Assembly (NCBI GenBank): GCA_036937835.1 | Contig: CM072880.1 | Span: 2,791,501-2,855,500, forward strand | DNA: 64,000 bases | Direction: 5' to 3' | From: Pampus argenteus | Lineage: Eukaryota > Chordata > Actinopteri > Scombriformes > Stromateidae | In this document: positions 63,528 through 64,000 of the stretch, one piece after another | Numbering within the stretch: position 1 is the stretch's first letter | How the letters are laid out: each line of letters starts with the position of its first letter | Translations under genes and position numbers: made by a program | The notes under the pieces: generated by a model | What the model was told of the DNA's origin: nothing | Seen by the model: the letters and a program-made list of their open reading frames with translations, nothing else | Database searches by the model: none

Positions 63528-64000
63528 TCAGCTGCTCATTATTCCAGCTGCTAGCAGAGGAAGAGGCAACAACATCAGCTGCGTTTCCAGCGCGGTCTTT
63601 ATAATGGCACCATACCTGGAGACACGGAAACATCTCCGGACCCTGTCAGGAAGATAGTCACTCCCGATTCATAAATGATGCACTCATGCATGAGTGAAAT
63701 ATTCATCAAAAACGTGATACTCTGCTCTCTCTCTTTTTCTCTCTTTTACATTCATAATTCAGAGGATCGAGAGGAGATTTTCTCTTGCTAGTATCTTCTC
63801 GGCCTCCACCCAGCAGGTTCAGAAGCTCCAGCAGCGTTTCACATATTGTACCTTAGAAACGTATCGCTTACTAATCAGGGTCCACAAGAAGCCTCGACTG
63901 CGGCAAACCGAATCCTTACTTTTAAATTTTAAAAGTAACCAACACATTAGATACTGACTGAAGCAGCGAATAGTGAAATCAAAGGACAGAGACTCGAGAC

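Larger units (their letters stand above)
52261..64000. other. Intergenic sequence to the right edge
   Basis: No gene recognised. Contains the SINE relic, (AAC)n tracts (53433-53454, 53630-53655), (TA)n (57391-57410, 59884-59925), a three-unit TTAGGG-like run (56293-56309), the second Tc1-like relic and a promoter-like block with hairpins at 63222-63940. Confidence 0.65.

Overview
The window is eukaryotic, most likely from a teleost fish and probably a percomorph. Its only clear gene is split over six exons with GT-AG introns. The non-coding DNA is AT-rich, full of (CA)n, (TA)n, (CT)n and (AAC)n microsatellites, and carries relics resembling fish interspersed repeats: a 'GGGCTGCAACTA'-type repeat, a tRNA-derived SINE, Tc1-like elements and L2/Maui-type LINE ends. 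No species can be named from this alone.

Region 1 (1-21,790) is the 3' half of a type II classical cadherin gene on the + strand, best matched to cadherin-18 (cdh18). Six exons (600-853, 3434-3570, 6341-6462, 8507-8624, 16100-16351, 20950-21455) splice into one uninterrupted 462-residue reading frame. It covers the end of extracellular repeat EC3, all of EC4 and EC5, the transmembrane helix and the whole cytoplasmic tail, and ends at a TAG stop. The five complete internal exons are 254, 137, 122, 118 and 252 bp, the set I recall for type II cadherin genes. A canonical AATAAA lies about 300 bp after the stop. The promoter and N-terminal exons lie upstream of the window.

Region 2 (about 21,790-64,000) is 42 kb with no gene I can recognise. 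It holds a nine-copy 35-bp minisatellite (23,489-23,805), a cluster of degraded transposons at 31.4-35.2 kb, a SINE relic near 52.4 kb, a second Tc1-like relic near 62.5 kb and many simple repeats. Cadherin genes of this family are known to sit beside gene deserts, so this is expected.

The items most worth a second look are non-coding: two full matches to the RFX X-box in cdh18 introns (8981-8994, 17131-17144), the second about 290 bp from a POU-dimer-like motif; a promoter-like block at the right edge (CRE-like site, TATA box, splice-site-like sequences and an inverted pair of AP-1 sites at 63,222-63,527); several perfect hairpins; and three short exon-like or small-ORF candidates in the desert. 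I found no CRISPR array, operon, rRNA, tRNA gene or viral gene, and nothing that amounts to a new multi-gene system.
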